Shown: in pieces, positions 26,362 through 34,682 of the stretch
Layout of the letters: every line of letters begins with the position of its first letter
How positions within the stretch are numbered: the stretch's first letter is position 1
Assembly: GCF_002077155.1 (NCBI RefSeq)
Contig: NZ_CP015027.1
Location: forward strand, 3,140,501 to 3,204,500
DNA length: 64,000 bases
Reading direction: 5' to 3'
Source: Sporosarcina sp. P33
Lineage (GTDB): Bacteria > Bacillota > Bacilli > Bacillales_A > Planococcaceae
Program-made: the position numbers and the translations under genes
The notes under the pieces: model-generated
What the model saw: only the letters and a program-made list of their open reading frames with translations
Database searches by the model: none
What the model was told of the DNA's origin: nothing

Positions 26362-26559
26362 ATGAATAAAGTACTTGTCATGAAAGAAATTAATCAATTG
26401 CTCGATATATATTGTGAAGGCTGCTACGTAAAAAAACAACTGACAAAAGAACGCGGAAAAACGGGCGCTCACCAATTTTGTATTTCCGATTGTACCATAG
26501 GAGATCAGCTGCAATTCCTCGGAAGAGAAATCAATAAAATTAGTACGGCACCGAAATAG
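26362..26559 (+). CDS. ypeQ: Small zinc-finger protein YpeQ
   Basis: Protein of 65 residues with the zf-C2HCIx2C pattern: Cys pair in YCEGCYVKK, then His and two Cys in AHQFCISDC, and the phrase GDQLQFLG typical of the family. It probably binds zinc and perhaps nucleic acid; no role is known. It is transcribed away from ypeP. An internal ATG (26380) before KEINQLLD is an alternative start. Confidence 0.85.
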   Translation: MNKVLVMKEINQLLDIYCEGCYVKKQLTKERGKTGAHQFCISDCTIGDQLQFLGREINKISTAPK

Positions 26560-26564
26560 ACAGT

Positions 26565-26600
26565 AAAAAAGCATCCCGCTGCTGCGTGGATGCTTTGTTT
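26565..26600. terminator. Terminator after ypeQ
   Basis: A 9-bp stem AAAGCATCC/GGATGCTTT (26568-26576 with 26588-26596), with an A run on the left and T-rich sequence on the right; also usable by the converging cspD. Confidence 0.75.
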
Positions 26601-26633
26601 ATATTTTTTATTCGACTTCATGCCAAGATGAAG

Positions 26634-26846
26634 TTACGCTTCATCATCGAGTGCTGATACATTTGCCGCCTGTGGACCGCGATTTCCTTCAATTACTTCA
26701 AAAGAAACAGTTTGGCCTTCAGCCAGTGTTTTAAATCCATCTGTAGCAATTCCTGTGAAATGTACAAATACGTCTTCACCGTCATCTGCTTCGATAAATC
26801 CATACCCTTTGTCACTGCTGAACCACTTCACTTTACCTTGGTGCAT
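26634..26846 (-). CDS. cspD: Cold shock protein
   Basis: Single OB-fold RNA chaperone of 70 residues. RNP1 (KGYGFIE, about 16-22) and RNP2 (VFVHF, about 29-33) are intact. The ATG at 26846 is fixed by GAGGAGGAAATGAT upstream; the frame runs on to 26921 but that part is leader. The neighbour ypeQ also suggests the B. subtilis cspD locus; the paralogue letter is by context only. Confidence 0.94.
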   Translation of the reverse strand: MHQGKVKWFSSDKGYGFIEADDGEDVFVHFTGIATDGFKTLAEGQTVSFEVIEGNRGPQAANVSALDDEA

Positions 26847-27011
26847 ATCATTTCCTCCTCGGCAATTAGAAATCCAAATCCACCCGTAACGCGCGAGCAT
26901 GCGCAATGGCAACTTGCTCAATACGGCTTCCTACACTATACATGAATTGACAGATAGCGTCAACAGTAGGAAGAATAATCTGAATATTTTTTAATGAAAG
27001 TCCGGAAAGAC

Positions 27012-27040
27012 TTGGATTTTTATTGATAAATCTCTATAAT
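27012..27040 (+). promoter_or_regulatory. Promoter of cidA-lrgB
   Basis: TTGGAT (27012-27017) and TATAAT (27035-27040) separated by 17 bases, 58 bases before the cidA start. Confidence 0.7.
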
Positions 27041-27097
27041 GAGGGAGTATTCATTTTGATTAGCATAAATTGGAGAATTACGTAAGGAAGTGTTGGA

Positions 27098-27475
27098 ATG
27101 AAACTCATCGTCACGCTCGTACAGGCAGCCTTTTTATACATACTATTTCTGACGGGTGAATTTTTGCGGACCTGGCTTTCGATTCCGCTGCCTGGAAGCA
27201 TTATCGGATTGCTGTTGCTGTGGGCGCTGCTTGCCGTCAAAATCGTGCCGCTTCGCTGGGTGGAAAAAGGGGCTTATGTATTTCTTTCTACATTGCCGCT
27301 GTATTTAATACCGGCCACAGTCGGTGTCATGGATTATGGGCATGTATTTGCAGGGAAAGGCAGTCTGCTAATCGTCATCACGATTATCAGCACATTCATT
27401 ACGATGGCTGCAGCCAGCCTGGTCAGCCAGTCTATTGCGAAACGCAGCGTAAAAGCGGAGGCGGATCTTTCATGA
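27098..27475 (+). CDS. CidA/LrgA family holin-like protein
   Basis: Membrane protein of 125 residues with four predicted helices (about 5-22, 30-48, 62-80, 88-112) and the family phrase IPLPGSIIGLLLLW. Such proteins affect murein hydrolase export and overflow-metabolite transport together with their LrgB-type partner. Overlaps the partner gene as ATGA. CidA and LrgA cannot be told apart here. Confidence 0.92.
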   Translation: MKLIVTLVQAAFLYILFLTGEFLRTWLSIPLPGSIIGLLLLWALLAVKIVPLRWVEKGAYVFLSTLPLYLIPATVGVMDYGHVFAGKGSLLIVITIISTFITMAAASLVSQSIAKRSVKAEADLS

Positions 27476-28164
27476 ACATATGGGTGATTACGGTTTTGAT
27501 GATCATGCTGACGGTCATTATGTATATATTGATGAACGCTGTCTACGTTCGGCTCCGGTCTCCTTTTTTAGTTCCGATTCTGACGACAACCATCGCAGTG
27601 ATCGTCGTGTTATCACTATTGGATATTTCATACGAAACGTATATGACGGGCGGCAGATGGATTGACGCACTGCTTGGCCCTGCGATCGTTTCGCTTTGCA
27701 TTCCATTGTATAAACAGCGCGATTTGATCAGTAAAAATCTGCTTCCTATTTTCAGCGGGGTAGTGGCAGGAGGTGTGACGGGGATGATTACAGGTGACTT
27801 GGCTGCGAGGCTGGCAGGTTTCTCAACCGAACTTCTTGCCAGCATCTTACCGAAATCGATCACGTCACCGATTGCTATGCAGATAGCGGAAGAACTGGGC
27901 GGTATTCCTTCGCTTGCCACGGTGTTAGTGATTATCGCAGGACTTGCAGGCATCCTCATGGGCCCCTGGATCTCCCGCTGGTTTGCAATTGATACAGCGA
28001 TCGGCCAGGGTATCGGACTTGGCGTCGGTGCGCACGCGATAGGCACTTCTAAAGCGCTTGAGTATGGAGAACAGACAGCTTCCATGAGTTCGGTCGCCAT
28101 GACACTGTCGGCAATTCTCGGTGCGCTTGCAGGCCCTTTATTCGGTATTTGGTTATTTCCATAG
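27472..28164 (+). CDS. LrgB/CidB family membrane protein
   Basis: Polytopic membrane protein of 230 residues, partner of the preceding holin-like protein. Family motifs: LLGPAIVSLCIPLYKQ, SITSPIAMQIAEELGG and GVGAHAIGTSKALEYGEQ. The ATG at 27472 overlaps the upstream stop; the frame is open far upstream (27220) but only inside cidA. Related proteins transport glycolate or pyruvate. Confidence 0.92.
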   Translation: MNIWVITVLMIMLTVIMYILMNAVYVRLRSPFLVPILTTTIAVIVVLSLLDISYETYMTGGRWIDALLGPAIVSLCIPLYKQRDLISKNLLPIFSGVVAGGVTGMITGDLAARLAGFSTELLASILPKSITSPIAMQIAEELGGIPSLATVLVIIAGLAGILMGPWISRWFAIDTAIGQGIGLGVGAHAIGTSKALEYGEQTASMSSVAMTLSAILGALAGPLFGIWLFP

Positions 28165-28206
28165 AAAAGCAGGATTCCTATTCGACAAGGAATCCTGCTT
28201 TTTTTA
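28164..28206 (+). terminator. Terminator after lrgB, inside the end of niaR
   Basis: A 14-bp perfect stem (28165-28178 with 28189-28202) followed by T5. The right arm encodes the last residues of the converging niaR, so the two transcripts overlap at their 3' ends. Confidence 0.88.
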
Positions 28207-28717
28207 ATGCGTTTTCCGCTTCCAGCAACTGATCTTTCCTAGGGGCTGAGATCGTATGGAGGTGAATGCCGCTTTCGTCCAGATTTAACAGGTACGGTGC
28301 TTTTGATTGCTTAATCTGGTCAATAAATGCTTTCACTTCTTGGCGGTTTGAAACCATAATCGACGCTCTCACATCGCCGTATACTGGATGTTCGACACGC
28401 ACGTCTTTTACGGTCACTCCATGATCGACCAGAATGTGTAATTCTTCCTCTGTTTGTTCAGGATCATGTTTGCAGACAATAATCTTTTCTGCATCTGTTG
28501 ATTTTTCAGCAGACTGGGTATATAAATATCCTTGATTTGTTGCAATGATCGGTTCATCTTTTGCTTTCAGTAAATTGACATCACTGACTATGACTTGTCT
28601 GCTGACATTCGTCAGCTGCCCGAGCTCAGCGCCTGTCACGGGATGGCCCGCCTCCTGCAGCGTCCGAAGAATCAATTCACGACGCTGTTCTCCTCCTGCC
28701 TTTGTTTTACGCCACAA
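28178..28717 (-). CDS. niaR: Niacin-responsive repressor NiaR (YrxA)
   Basis: Repressor of NAD synthesis genes that uses nicotinic acid as corepressor. N-terminal winged helix (RRELILRTLQEAGHPVTGAELGQLTNVSRQVIVSDVNLLKA) and a C-terminal 3H domain with the His-bearing segments CKHD, VEHPVYGDV and IHLHTI. The TTG at 28717 follows AGGTGAGAA and gives 179 residues, matching B. subtilis (180). It lies 16 bases after nifS and is divergent from nadC-nadA, its expected targets. Confidence 0.93.
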   Translation of the reverse strand: MWRKTKAGGEQRRELILRTLQEAGHPVTGAELGQLTNVSRQVIVSDVNLLKAKDEPIIATNQGYLYTQSAEKSTDAEKIIVCKHDPEQTEEELHILVDHGVTVKDVRVEHPVYGDVRASIMVSNRQEVKAFIDQIKQSKAPYLLNLDESGIHLHTISAPRKDQLLEAENALKKAGFLVE

Positions 28718-28733
28718 TGTTCTCACCTGCAAT

Positions 28734-29879
28734 CTATAAAATATCTGACGGAATCTTGTGCATGCTCTCTGCCACTTCAAGCAGCGCTTCCGCCAATTTC
28801 TTTACGCTCTCCCCAGTGGAACTGCTTCCAAATGAAATCCGGACCAGACCTTTCGCCAGATGCGGGGGGATATCCATCGCGCCCATCGTCATCGATGACT
28901 GCTGCTGTCCGACCTGGCAGGCGCTTCCTGTAGATACCGCGAACCCTCTTCTGTTTAATTCTAACATAATTAGCTGACCTTCTGAGTGTTTGACGCACAT
29001 CCCCACAATATGAGGCAGCTGTTCGGCTGCACGCGGGCTGCCGTAAAACGTGAATAAATCTTTGCGTGCTGAGAGCAATTCCAGAAACAGCTCGCGAAGT
29101 TCAGTGAACGGCTGTACGCCGGTCTGAGCCAGCTCAGCGGCTGCGACGAATGCGGCAATACCCGGCACGTTAACCGTACCGCCGCGAAACCCTTTTTCCT
29201 GCGTAGCTCCGGGGAACAGCGGGACAGCCCGGATTCTTGGATTTATATAGACAGCTCCTACACCTTTAGGGCCGTAGACTTTGTGGCTGGACAACGACAG
29301 GCTGTCAACGTATACGCTGATGTCTGTCAGCGGCAGCTTGCCGAAAGACTGCACACAGTCACTGTGCAGATAGATTCCTTTAGGACGGACCAGCTCTGAA
29401 ATGGCACGGACAGGCTGAATGGTGCCGATCTCGGGGTTGCAATGCTGTACTGAGACAACCGAAGTTTCTTCTGTTATTGCGTTAGTTAATGCTTGTAAAT
29501 CAATCAGACCTTCGCTGGTGAAAGGGACCAGTGAAATGCGATACCCCCTTTCCTGCAGATATGCTGCAGCTGAATGAAGGGAAGGGTGTTCCGCTGCGGA
29601 CAGGATGATATGCTGCCCTTTTCTTCGGCCGGCCTGTGCCAAAGACAGAAGAGCAAGAGAATTACTTTCTGTCCCGCCCGAAGTGAAATAAAGTCCTTCT
29701 GCACGCACTCCGATCAGCGCCGCAAGCTGCTGCCTGCTCTGTGCAAGGACATGCTGTGCTGCGCCTCCTTCATCGTGAAGGCTCGTAGTATTGCCGAATT
29801 GCCGCTGCGAAACTGACAGATAGACAGCTGCAGCTTCTTTGCAAAGCGGAGTCGCTGCAGCGTAATCAAAGTAGTGCAA
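28734..29879 (-). CDS. nifS: NAD-locus cysteine desulfurase NifS
   Basis: PLP-dependent cysteine desulfurase that supplies sulfur for the NadA iron-sulfur cluster. YFDYAAATP at the N terminus, the PLP Lys in LSSHKVYGPKG and the active Cys in GSACQVG are all present. I prefer the TTG at 29879 (GGGGG 8 bases upstream, protein beginning MHYFDYAAA, 381 residues); an ATG at 29897 is the alternative. A second desulfurase, iscS, is encoded at 38593. Confidence 0.92.
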   Translation of the reverse strand: MHYFDYAAATPLCKEAAAVYLSVSQRQFGNTTSLHDEGGAAQHVLAQSRQQLAALIGVRAEGLYFTSGGTESNSLALLSLAQAGRRKGQHIILSAAEHPSLHSAAAYLQERGYRISLVPFTSEGLIDLQALTNAITEETSVVSVQHCNPEIGTIQPVRAISELVRPKGIYLHSDCVQSFGKLPLTDISVYVDSLSLSSHKVYGPKGVGAVYINPRIRAVPLFPGATQEKGFRGGTVNVPGIAAFVAAAELAQTGVQPFTELRELFLELLSARKDLFTFYGSPRAAEQLPHIVGMCVKHSEGQLIMLELNRRGFAVSTGSACQVGQQQSSMTMGAMDIPPHLAKGLVRISFGSSSTGESVKKLAEALLEVAESMHKIPSDIL

Positions 29880-29914
29880 ATAAAAAACCCCCTGCATAAA
29901 ATAATATATTCATC

Positions 29915-29960
29915 TTGTCATATAACTTTAGTTATGTAAAGATAGATGTAAAGACACCTC
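29915..29960 (+). promoter_or_regulatory. nadC promoter with candidate NiaR operator
   Basis: TTGTCA (29915-29920) and AAAGAT (29938-29943) are 17 bases apart. Just downstream is an imperfect inverted repeat TAGATGT-N4-ACACCTC (29943-29960), plus a direct repeat ATGTAAAGA (29934 and 29946). It overlaps the -10 and faces niaR-nifS, as expected of a NiaR site. Confidence 0.5.
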
Positions 29961-29987
29961 AAGCAGAGAAAGGTAGTAGGTACACAA

Positions 29988-30836
29988 ATGAATAGAATGA
30001 AACTGGCTTCCATGCTAGAGCAATTTTTTATAGAAGATGTAGGGGATGGCGATCTTTCGGCAAACACATTATTTCCGCCCGATGCACTCGGTGAAATGCA
30101 GATAATCGCCAAAACGGCAGGCATATTTTGTGGAACGGATGTGATTACACAAGGTTTTCACGTGATGAACCCCGCCATAGAAGTGACATGTTATGTGCAG
30201 GATGGGGAGCGTATGGAAGATCAGCAAGTGCTCGCTGTTGCCAGAGGGCCCGTCAGAAGTCTGTTGAGCGCAGAACGCGTCATATTGAATTGCATCCAGC
30301 GAATGAGTGCTATCGCGACGAAGACTGCACAGCTGACGAAACTGATATCCGGCTCGGATACGAGAGTCTGTGACACCCGCAAAACAGCGCCTGGACTGCG
30401 CATGCTCGATAAGTATGCAGTACGCACAGGAGGAGGATTCAATCATCGGAACGGCCTGTATGATGCTGTGATGCTGAAAGACAATCACTTGGCTTATGCA
30501 GGCTCCATCACTAATGCGGTCGCGCAGCTGAGAAGCCGTCTGGGGCATACGGTAAAAATCGAAGTGGAAATCGAGACGCTTGAACAACTGAAAGAAGCTG
30601 TCAAAGCGGAAGCGGATATTATTATGTTCGATAACCGCTTGCCGGAGCAAATTACGGAATGGCTGCCGCTTGTGCCGCCGCATATTATCACTGAAGCCTC
30701 GGGTATGATTACGGAGGAAACGATCGAAGCTTACGGCAACACAGGAATTGATTACATATCAGTCGGCGCGCTGACACATTCTGTCATTGCTGCTGATATC
30801 AGCGCTACTTTACAACTAACCGGGCAGGGGGACTGA
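29988..30836 (+). CDS. nadC: Quinolinate phosphoribosyltransferase
   Basis: Converts quinolinate and PRPP to nicotinate mononucleotide in de novo NAD synthesis. 282 residues. Substrate-binding residues are visible in [49 protein letters not shown] and the C-terminal ISVGALTHS. First gene of the nadC-nadA unit; nadB, usually upstream in Bacilli, is not here. Confidence 0.97.
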   Translation: MNRMKLASMLEQFFIEDVGDGDLSANTLFPPDALGEMQIIAKTAGIFCGTDVITQGFHVMNPAIEVTCYVQDGERMEDQQVLAVARGPVRSLLSAERVILNCIQRMSAIATKTAQLTKLISGSDTRVCDTRKTAPGLRMLDKYAVRTGGGFNHRNGLYDAVMLKDNHLAYAGSITNAVAQLRSRLGHTVKIEVEIETLEQLKEAVKAEADIIMFDNRLPEQITEWLPLVPPHIITEASGMITEETIEAYGNTGIDYISVGALTHSVIAADISATLQLTGQGD

Positions 30837-30841
30837 GTAAC

Positions 30842-31948
30842 ATGTCGATGATTGATCTCATAAAAGGACAGGCAGATGCTATGTTGCCTGAACACTATAA
30901 AAATTACACCGTCAATGAAATGGAAGAGAAAATCCGCACCATCAAACAAACACTGGGAACGAAGCTGTTCATACCCGGCCATCACTATCAGAAAAATGAA
31001 GTGATTCAGTTTGCGGACGCCACGGGCGACTCGCTGCAGCTGGCGCAAATTTGCGCAGCCAATGAACAGGCGGAGCATATTGTTTTTTGCGGTGTGCACT
31101 TCATGGCGGAAACCGCGGATATTTTGACAACGGAACATCAAAAAGTCTATTTGCCTGATATGCGGGCAGGCTGCTCGATGGCGGATATGGCGGATATATA
31201 TCAGACAGAACGTGCGTGGGATGAGCTGCAGGCGCGTTTTGGGGATACGATTCTGCCGCTGACGTATGTGAATTCGACCGCCGCGATTAAAGCATTCGTC
31301 GGCCGCAGCGGCGGGGCGACGGTAACGTCATCGAACGCCAAAAAAATTGTTGAATGGGCGTTCACGCAGAAAAAGCGAATTTTATTTTTGCCTGACCAGC
31401 ATCTGGGGCGAAATACAGCATATGATCTGGGTGTGCCGCTCGATCATATGGCTGTTTGGAACCCGATTACAGATGAATTGGAATACGACGGGCAGGATGA
31501 AAACTGCCGGGTGATTTTGTGGAAAGGTCATTGTTCAGTCCACGAAAATTTCACTGTGGAAAATATCCGCCAGTTAAGGGAAAATGATCCCGGGCGGCGG
31601 ATTATTGTTCATCCTGAATGTTCTCATGAAGTCGTCATGAAATCTGATGATAACGGCTCGACGAAATATATTATTGACCAAATTGAAGCGGCGCCGCCAG
31701 GCACGAAATGGGCGATCGGCACGGAGATGAATTTAGTGAACCGGCTGATGGAAAACCACCCTGAGCAGGACATCATTTCATTGAATCCGTTAATGTGCCC
31801 GTGTCTGACTATGAACCGCATTGACTTGCCGCACTTATTATGGAGTCTTGAAAACATCATGGAAGGCGCCGAACAGAATATTATCAAAGTGGATGAGGTG
31901 ACCTCAGCTGAAGCAGTAAATGCGCTTGAACGTATGCTCCGCTGTTAA
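30842..31948 (+). CDS. nadA: Quinolinate synthase NadA
   Basis: Condenses iminoaspartate with dihydroxyacetone phosphate to quinolinate using a [4Fe-4S] cluster. 368 residues. Candidate cluster Cys are in [17 protein letters not shown] and MCPCLTMNR. Other motifs: PGHHYQ, CSMADMA, YVNSTAA and PDQHLGRN. Five bases after nadC, so co-translated. Its iminoaspartate must come from a NadB or aspartate dehydrogenase encoded elsewhere. Confidence 0.97.
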   Translation: MSMIDLIKGQADAMLPEHYKNYTVNEMEEKIRTIKQTLGTKLFIPGHHYQKNEVIQFADATGDSLQLAQICAANEQAEHIVFCGVHFMAETADILTTEHQKVYLPDMRAGCSMADMADIYQTERAWDELQARFGDTILPLTYVNSTAAIKAFVGRSGGATVTSSNAKKIVEWAFTQKKRILFLPDQHLGRNTAYDLGVPLDHMAVWNPITDELEYDGQDENCRVILWKGHCSVHENFTVENIRQLRENDPGRRIIVHPECSHEVVMKSDDNGSTKYIIDQIEAAPPGTKWAIGTEMNLVNRLMENHPEQDIISLNPLMCPCLTMNRIDLPHLLWSLENIMEGAEQNIIKVDEVTSAEAVNALERMLRC

Positions 31949-31980
31949 TGGAGAAACGCCCGTTTCTGCTCCTTTGACAC

Positions 31981-32008
31981 TTGACAATTACTCTGAATAT
32001 TGTATGAT
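31981..32008 (+). promoter_or_regulatory. Promoter of the proBA-ilvE operon
   Basis: TTGACA (31981-31986) and TATGAT (32003-32008), 16-base spacer, directly upstream of the T-box leader. Confidence 0.75.
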
Positions 32009-32014
32009 TGGTGA

Positions 32015-32258
32015 AAATGATGTTGAACGCTGAAGAAGGACCAGTAGATAAAGAGCATGTGTAAGAGAGCGGAATCCACCGGCTGCAAGTTTCCGTCACA
32101 ATGCCTTGTTGAACCTGCCTTTTGAGTCCTGTGCAAACACAGGCGCGTCACCCGGCGTTATGGGGAGAGCGGGATTCATGTATATGGATCCAATGATGGT
32201 GGCACCGCGGAAGTTACGTCCTTTCGTCCTGATTATATCGGGACGATTGGACTTTTTT
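32015..32258 (+). ncRNA. T-box leader of proB-proA-ilvE
   Basis: tRNA-sensing attenuator. The AGTA of the specifier loop is at 32043-32046, GAGAGC in stem I at about 32065-32070, the T-box with its TGGCACCGCGG-like core at 32199-32210, and the terminator hairpin GTCC...GGAC at 32218-32252, followed by T7. The specifier lies in GAACCTGCC (32111-32119). It can be read CCT (Pro, followed by a purine) or, with the spacing seen in the alaS leader, CTG (Leu). Gene context favours Pro. Confidence 0.92.
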
Positions 32259-32305
32259 TAATTGCATACAGTGAAGTAACAAGTAGAAACGGCAGGCGAA
32301 TGTAG

Positions 32306-33400
32306 ATGAAAAAACAGAGGATAGTAGTAAAAATCGGCAGCAGTTCTTTAACGAATGATAACGGTGAAATTGATCAGGTGAAATTTAACGATCATGTGGA
32401 CGCGCTGGCGATGCTGAAAAACGTCGGTCATGAAGTAATTGTTGTATCTTCAGGAGCTGTGGCAGCGGGTTTTGCGCGGCTCGGATATTCTTCCCGTCCG
32501 CTGACCATCAAAGGCAAGCAGGCGGCTGCAGCAGTAGGGCAAAGTCTGCTGATCCAGTCGTATATCGAACGGTTCAGCACACATAAAATTGTGCCTGCTC
32601 AAATTTTGCTGACACGCCTGGATTTTGCGGATCGTGACCGCTACCGTAATGCGTTTGCGGCGATGTCAGAATTGCTGGACCGCGGGATTATGCCGATCAT
32701 CAATGAAAATGACACCGTCTCGATTGATGAGCTGACATTTGGCGACAATGATATGCTGTCTGCATTGGTCAGCGGCTTTTTGCATGCAGACCAATTAATA
32801 ATACTGACAGACGTTAACGGAATTTATACGAGCAACCCACGTACCGACCCGGATGCAGTGCGTTTGACCAAGCTGGATGAAATTACAGATGAACTTCTCG
32901 GGGGAACCGATGAAACGGGTTCTAAAGTGGGTACAGGGGGAATGCGCTCCAAACTTCTGGCTGCCAGAACCGCACATACGCTGGCAGTTCCGGTCTTTAT
33001 CGGGACAGGCTATGGTCAGACAAAATTACTCGACATTTTAAAAGGTCACGGGGACGGAACGTATATTTCCAGTCCTGCCGCTACTACAATCAACACGAAC
33101 CGGCAGTGGATTGCCCTTCATTCGGAATCTACAGGACGTCTGTACGTTGATAAAGGTGCAGAAGAAGCCATCGTGCATAACGGCCGCAGTCTGCTGCCGG
33201 CAGGTGTGTTTAAAGTGCAGGGGAGTTTTGAGGTCGGTGAAGTGGTGGAAGTATTCGGGCTCAATGGTCTGATTGGCAAAGGTGAAGTGACTTACTCATC
33301 TGAGCAATTAAAGAAAACAATTGCCGAACGGGACAAGCAGGAAGATTTCAAGCCAATGCTGGAAGTCATTCACAGAGACCGCTGGGTACAACTACAATAA
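32306..33400 (+). CDS. proB: Glutamate 5-kinase
   Basis: First step of proline synthesis, phosphorylating glutamate. 364 residues: amino-acid kinase domain (KIGSSSLT, SSGAVAAG, NENDTVS, GDNDMLSA, TDVNGIYTSNPR, GTGGMRSKL) followed by a C-terminal PUA domain from about 275 (GRLYVDKGAEEAI). The ribosome site is weak (GGCAGG). Controlled by the T-box upstream. Confidence 0.97.
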   Translation: MKKQRIVVKIGSSSLTNDNGEIDQVKFNDHVDALAMLKNVGHEVIVVSSGAVAAGFARLGYSSRPLTIKGKQAAAAVGQSLLIQSYIERFSTHKIVPAQILLTRLDFADRDRYRNAFAAMSELLDRGIMPIINENDTVSIDELTFGDNDMLSALVSGFLHADQLIILTDVNGIYTSNPRTDPDAVRLTKLDEITDELLGGTDETGSKVGTGGMRSKLLAARTAHTLAVPVFIGTGYGQTKLLDILKGHGDGTYISSPAATTINTNRQWIALHSESTGRLYVDKGAEEAIVHNGRSLLPAGVFKVQGSFEVGEVVEVFGLNGLIGKGEVTYSSEQLKKTIAERDKQEDFKPMLEVIHRDRWVQLQ

Positions 33401-33418
33401 AAAAGGGGCGAATGGAAG

Positions 33419-34663
33419 ATGAGTGAAATCAGACGTAAAGGAAAAGCAGCTAAAGAAGCAAGTGTTGCACTGAATATCGCAACGACAGAAGAGAAAAACG
33501 AAGCGCTGCGGCTGATTGCGGATCAGTTGCTGGAAGAACAGGAACAGCTGCTTGCGGAAAACAAAAAAGATATAGAAGAAGGCCGCAAAAAAGGGATTGA
33601 ATCGGCTGTCCTTGACCGGATTCTATTGACTCCAGACCGCATTGAAGCGATGGCGGAAGGCGTCCGTCTGCTGATTGACCTGAAAGATCCGATCGGCGAG
33701 ACACTTGAAGATATTACGAAAGACAACGGCCTGCATATCGTCAAGAAGCGTGTGCCGATCGGCGTGATCGCAATGATCTATGAAGCGCGTCCTAATGTTA
33801 CAATTGACGCGGCCTCACTGGCATTGAAAACAGGAAACGCCGTCGTGTTGCGCGGCAGTTCGTCAGCCAAATATTCTAACCTCGCACTTTGGCGCGTTAT
33901 TCAGCGCGGACTTGAGAAGAGTTCATTGCCAGTCGATTCCGTTCAGCTGATTGAAGATACGAGCCGTGAGACAGCGAAAGAATTGTTTACGCTCACTGAC
34001 TATTTGGATGTGCTGATTCCTCGCGGGGGAGCAAAACTAATTGAAACAGTCATTCGTGAATCTACGGTGCCTGTTATTGAGACTGGTGCAGGGAATTGTC
34101 ATTTATTCATCGACGAAACGGCGGATGAGCAAATGGCAATCGACATTGTCGTCAATGCAAAAACACATCGCCCATCCGTCTGTAACGCTATTGAAACCGT
34201 ATTGATTGACCGCAGCTGGCTGACGGAGCACGGAGAGAAATTAATTGGTGCATTACGTGAAAAAAATGTCCGGCTGCAGGGAGATGCTGCAGTGCGCACA
34301 TTTGATCCGTCCATCGAGGCTGTCGAACAGAATGACTGGTCCGGTGAATTCCTGGACTTGACACTGCGCATGAAAAGTGTGGAAAATGTTCAGCAGGCGC
34401 TCGATCATATCGCGCAATACAGCACGAAACACTCAGAGGGAATCATTACTCAGAACGATGAGCACGCAGAACGATTCCTGAACAGTGTAGATGCGGCGGC
34501 AGTGTACGTGAATGCATCCACCCGTTTCACAGATGGGTTTGAATTCGGTTACGGCGCAGAAATAGGCATCAGTACACAAAAGCTTCATGCCAGAGGGCCG
34601 ATGGGATTAGAAGCATTGACTTCTTCCAAGTTTGTTATTCGCGGAACGGGCCAAATCAGATAA
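33419..34663 (+). CDS. proA: Gamma-glutamyl phosphate reductase
   Basis: NADPH-dependent second step of proline synthesis; aldehyde dehydrogenase fold, 414 residues. The catalytic Cys is in HRPSVCNAIET (about 255). Other motifs: PIGVIAMIYEARPNVT, LRGSSSA and FGYGAEIGISTQKLHARGPM. Ribosome site AAAGGGG. Downstream of proB by 18 bases. Confidence 0.97.
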   Translation: MSEIRRKGKAAKEASVALNIATTEEKNEALRLIADQLLEEQEQLLAENKKDIEEGRKKGIESAVLDRILLTPDRIEAMAEGVRLLIDLKDPIGETLEDITKDNGLHIVKKRVPIGVIAMIYEARPNVTIDAASLALKTGNAVVLRGSSSAKYSNLALWRVIQRGLEKSSLPVDSVQLIEDTSRETAKELFTLTDYLDVLIPRGGAKLIETVIRESTVPVIETGAGNCHLFIDETADEQMAIDIVVNAKTHRPSVCNAIETVLIDRSWLTEHGEKLIGALREKNVRLQGDAAVRTFDPSIEAVEQNDWSGEFLDLTLRMKSVENVQQALDHIAQYSTKHSEGIITQNDEHAERFLNSVDAAAVYVNASTRFTDGFEFGYGAEIGISTQKLHARGPMGLEALTSSKFVIRGTGQIR

Positions 34664-34682
34664 CTTATCAGGAGGTTTTACT

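Noticed and set aside
27220..27471. Upstream extension of the lrgB frame
   Set aside because: It overlaps cidA in another frame; the ATG at 27472 overlapping the cidA stop is the natural start.
31949..31975. Short hairpin after nadA as terminator
   Set aside because: Stem is short and interrupted and is followed by only three T; it may weakly slow polymerase but is not convincing.
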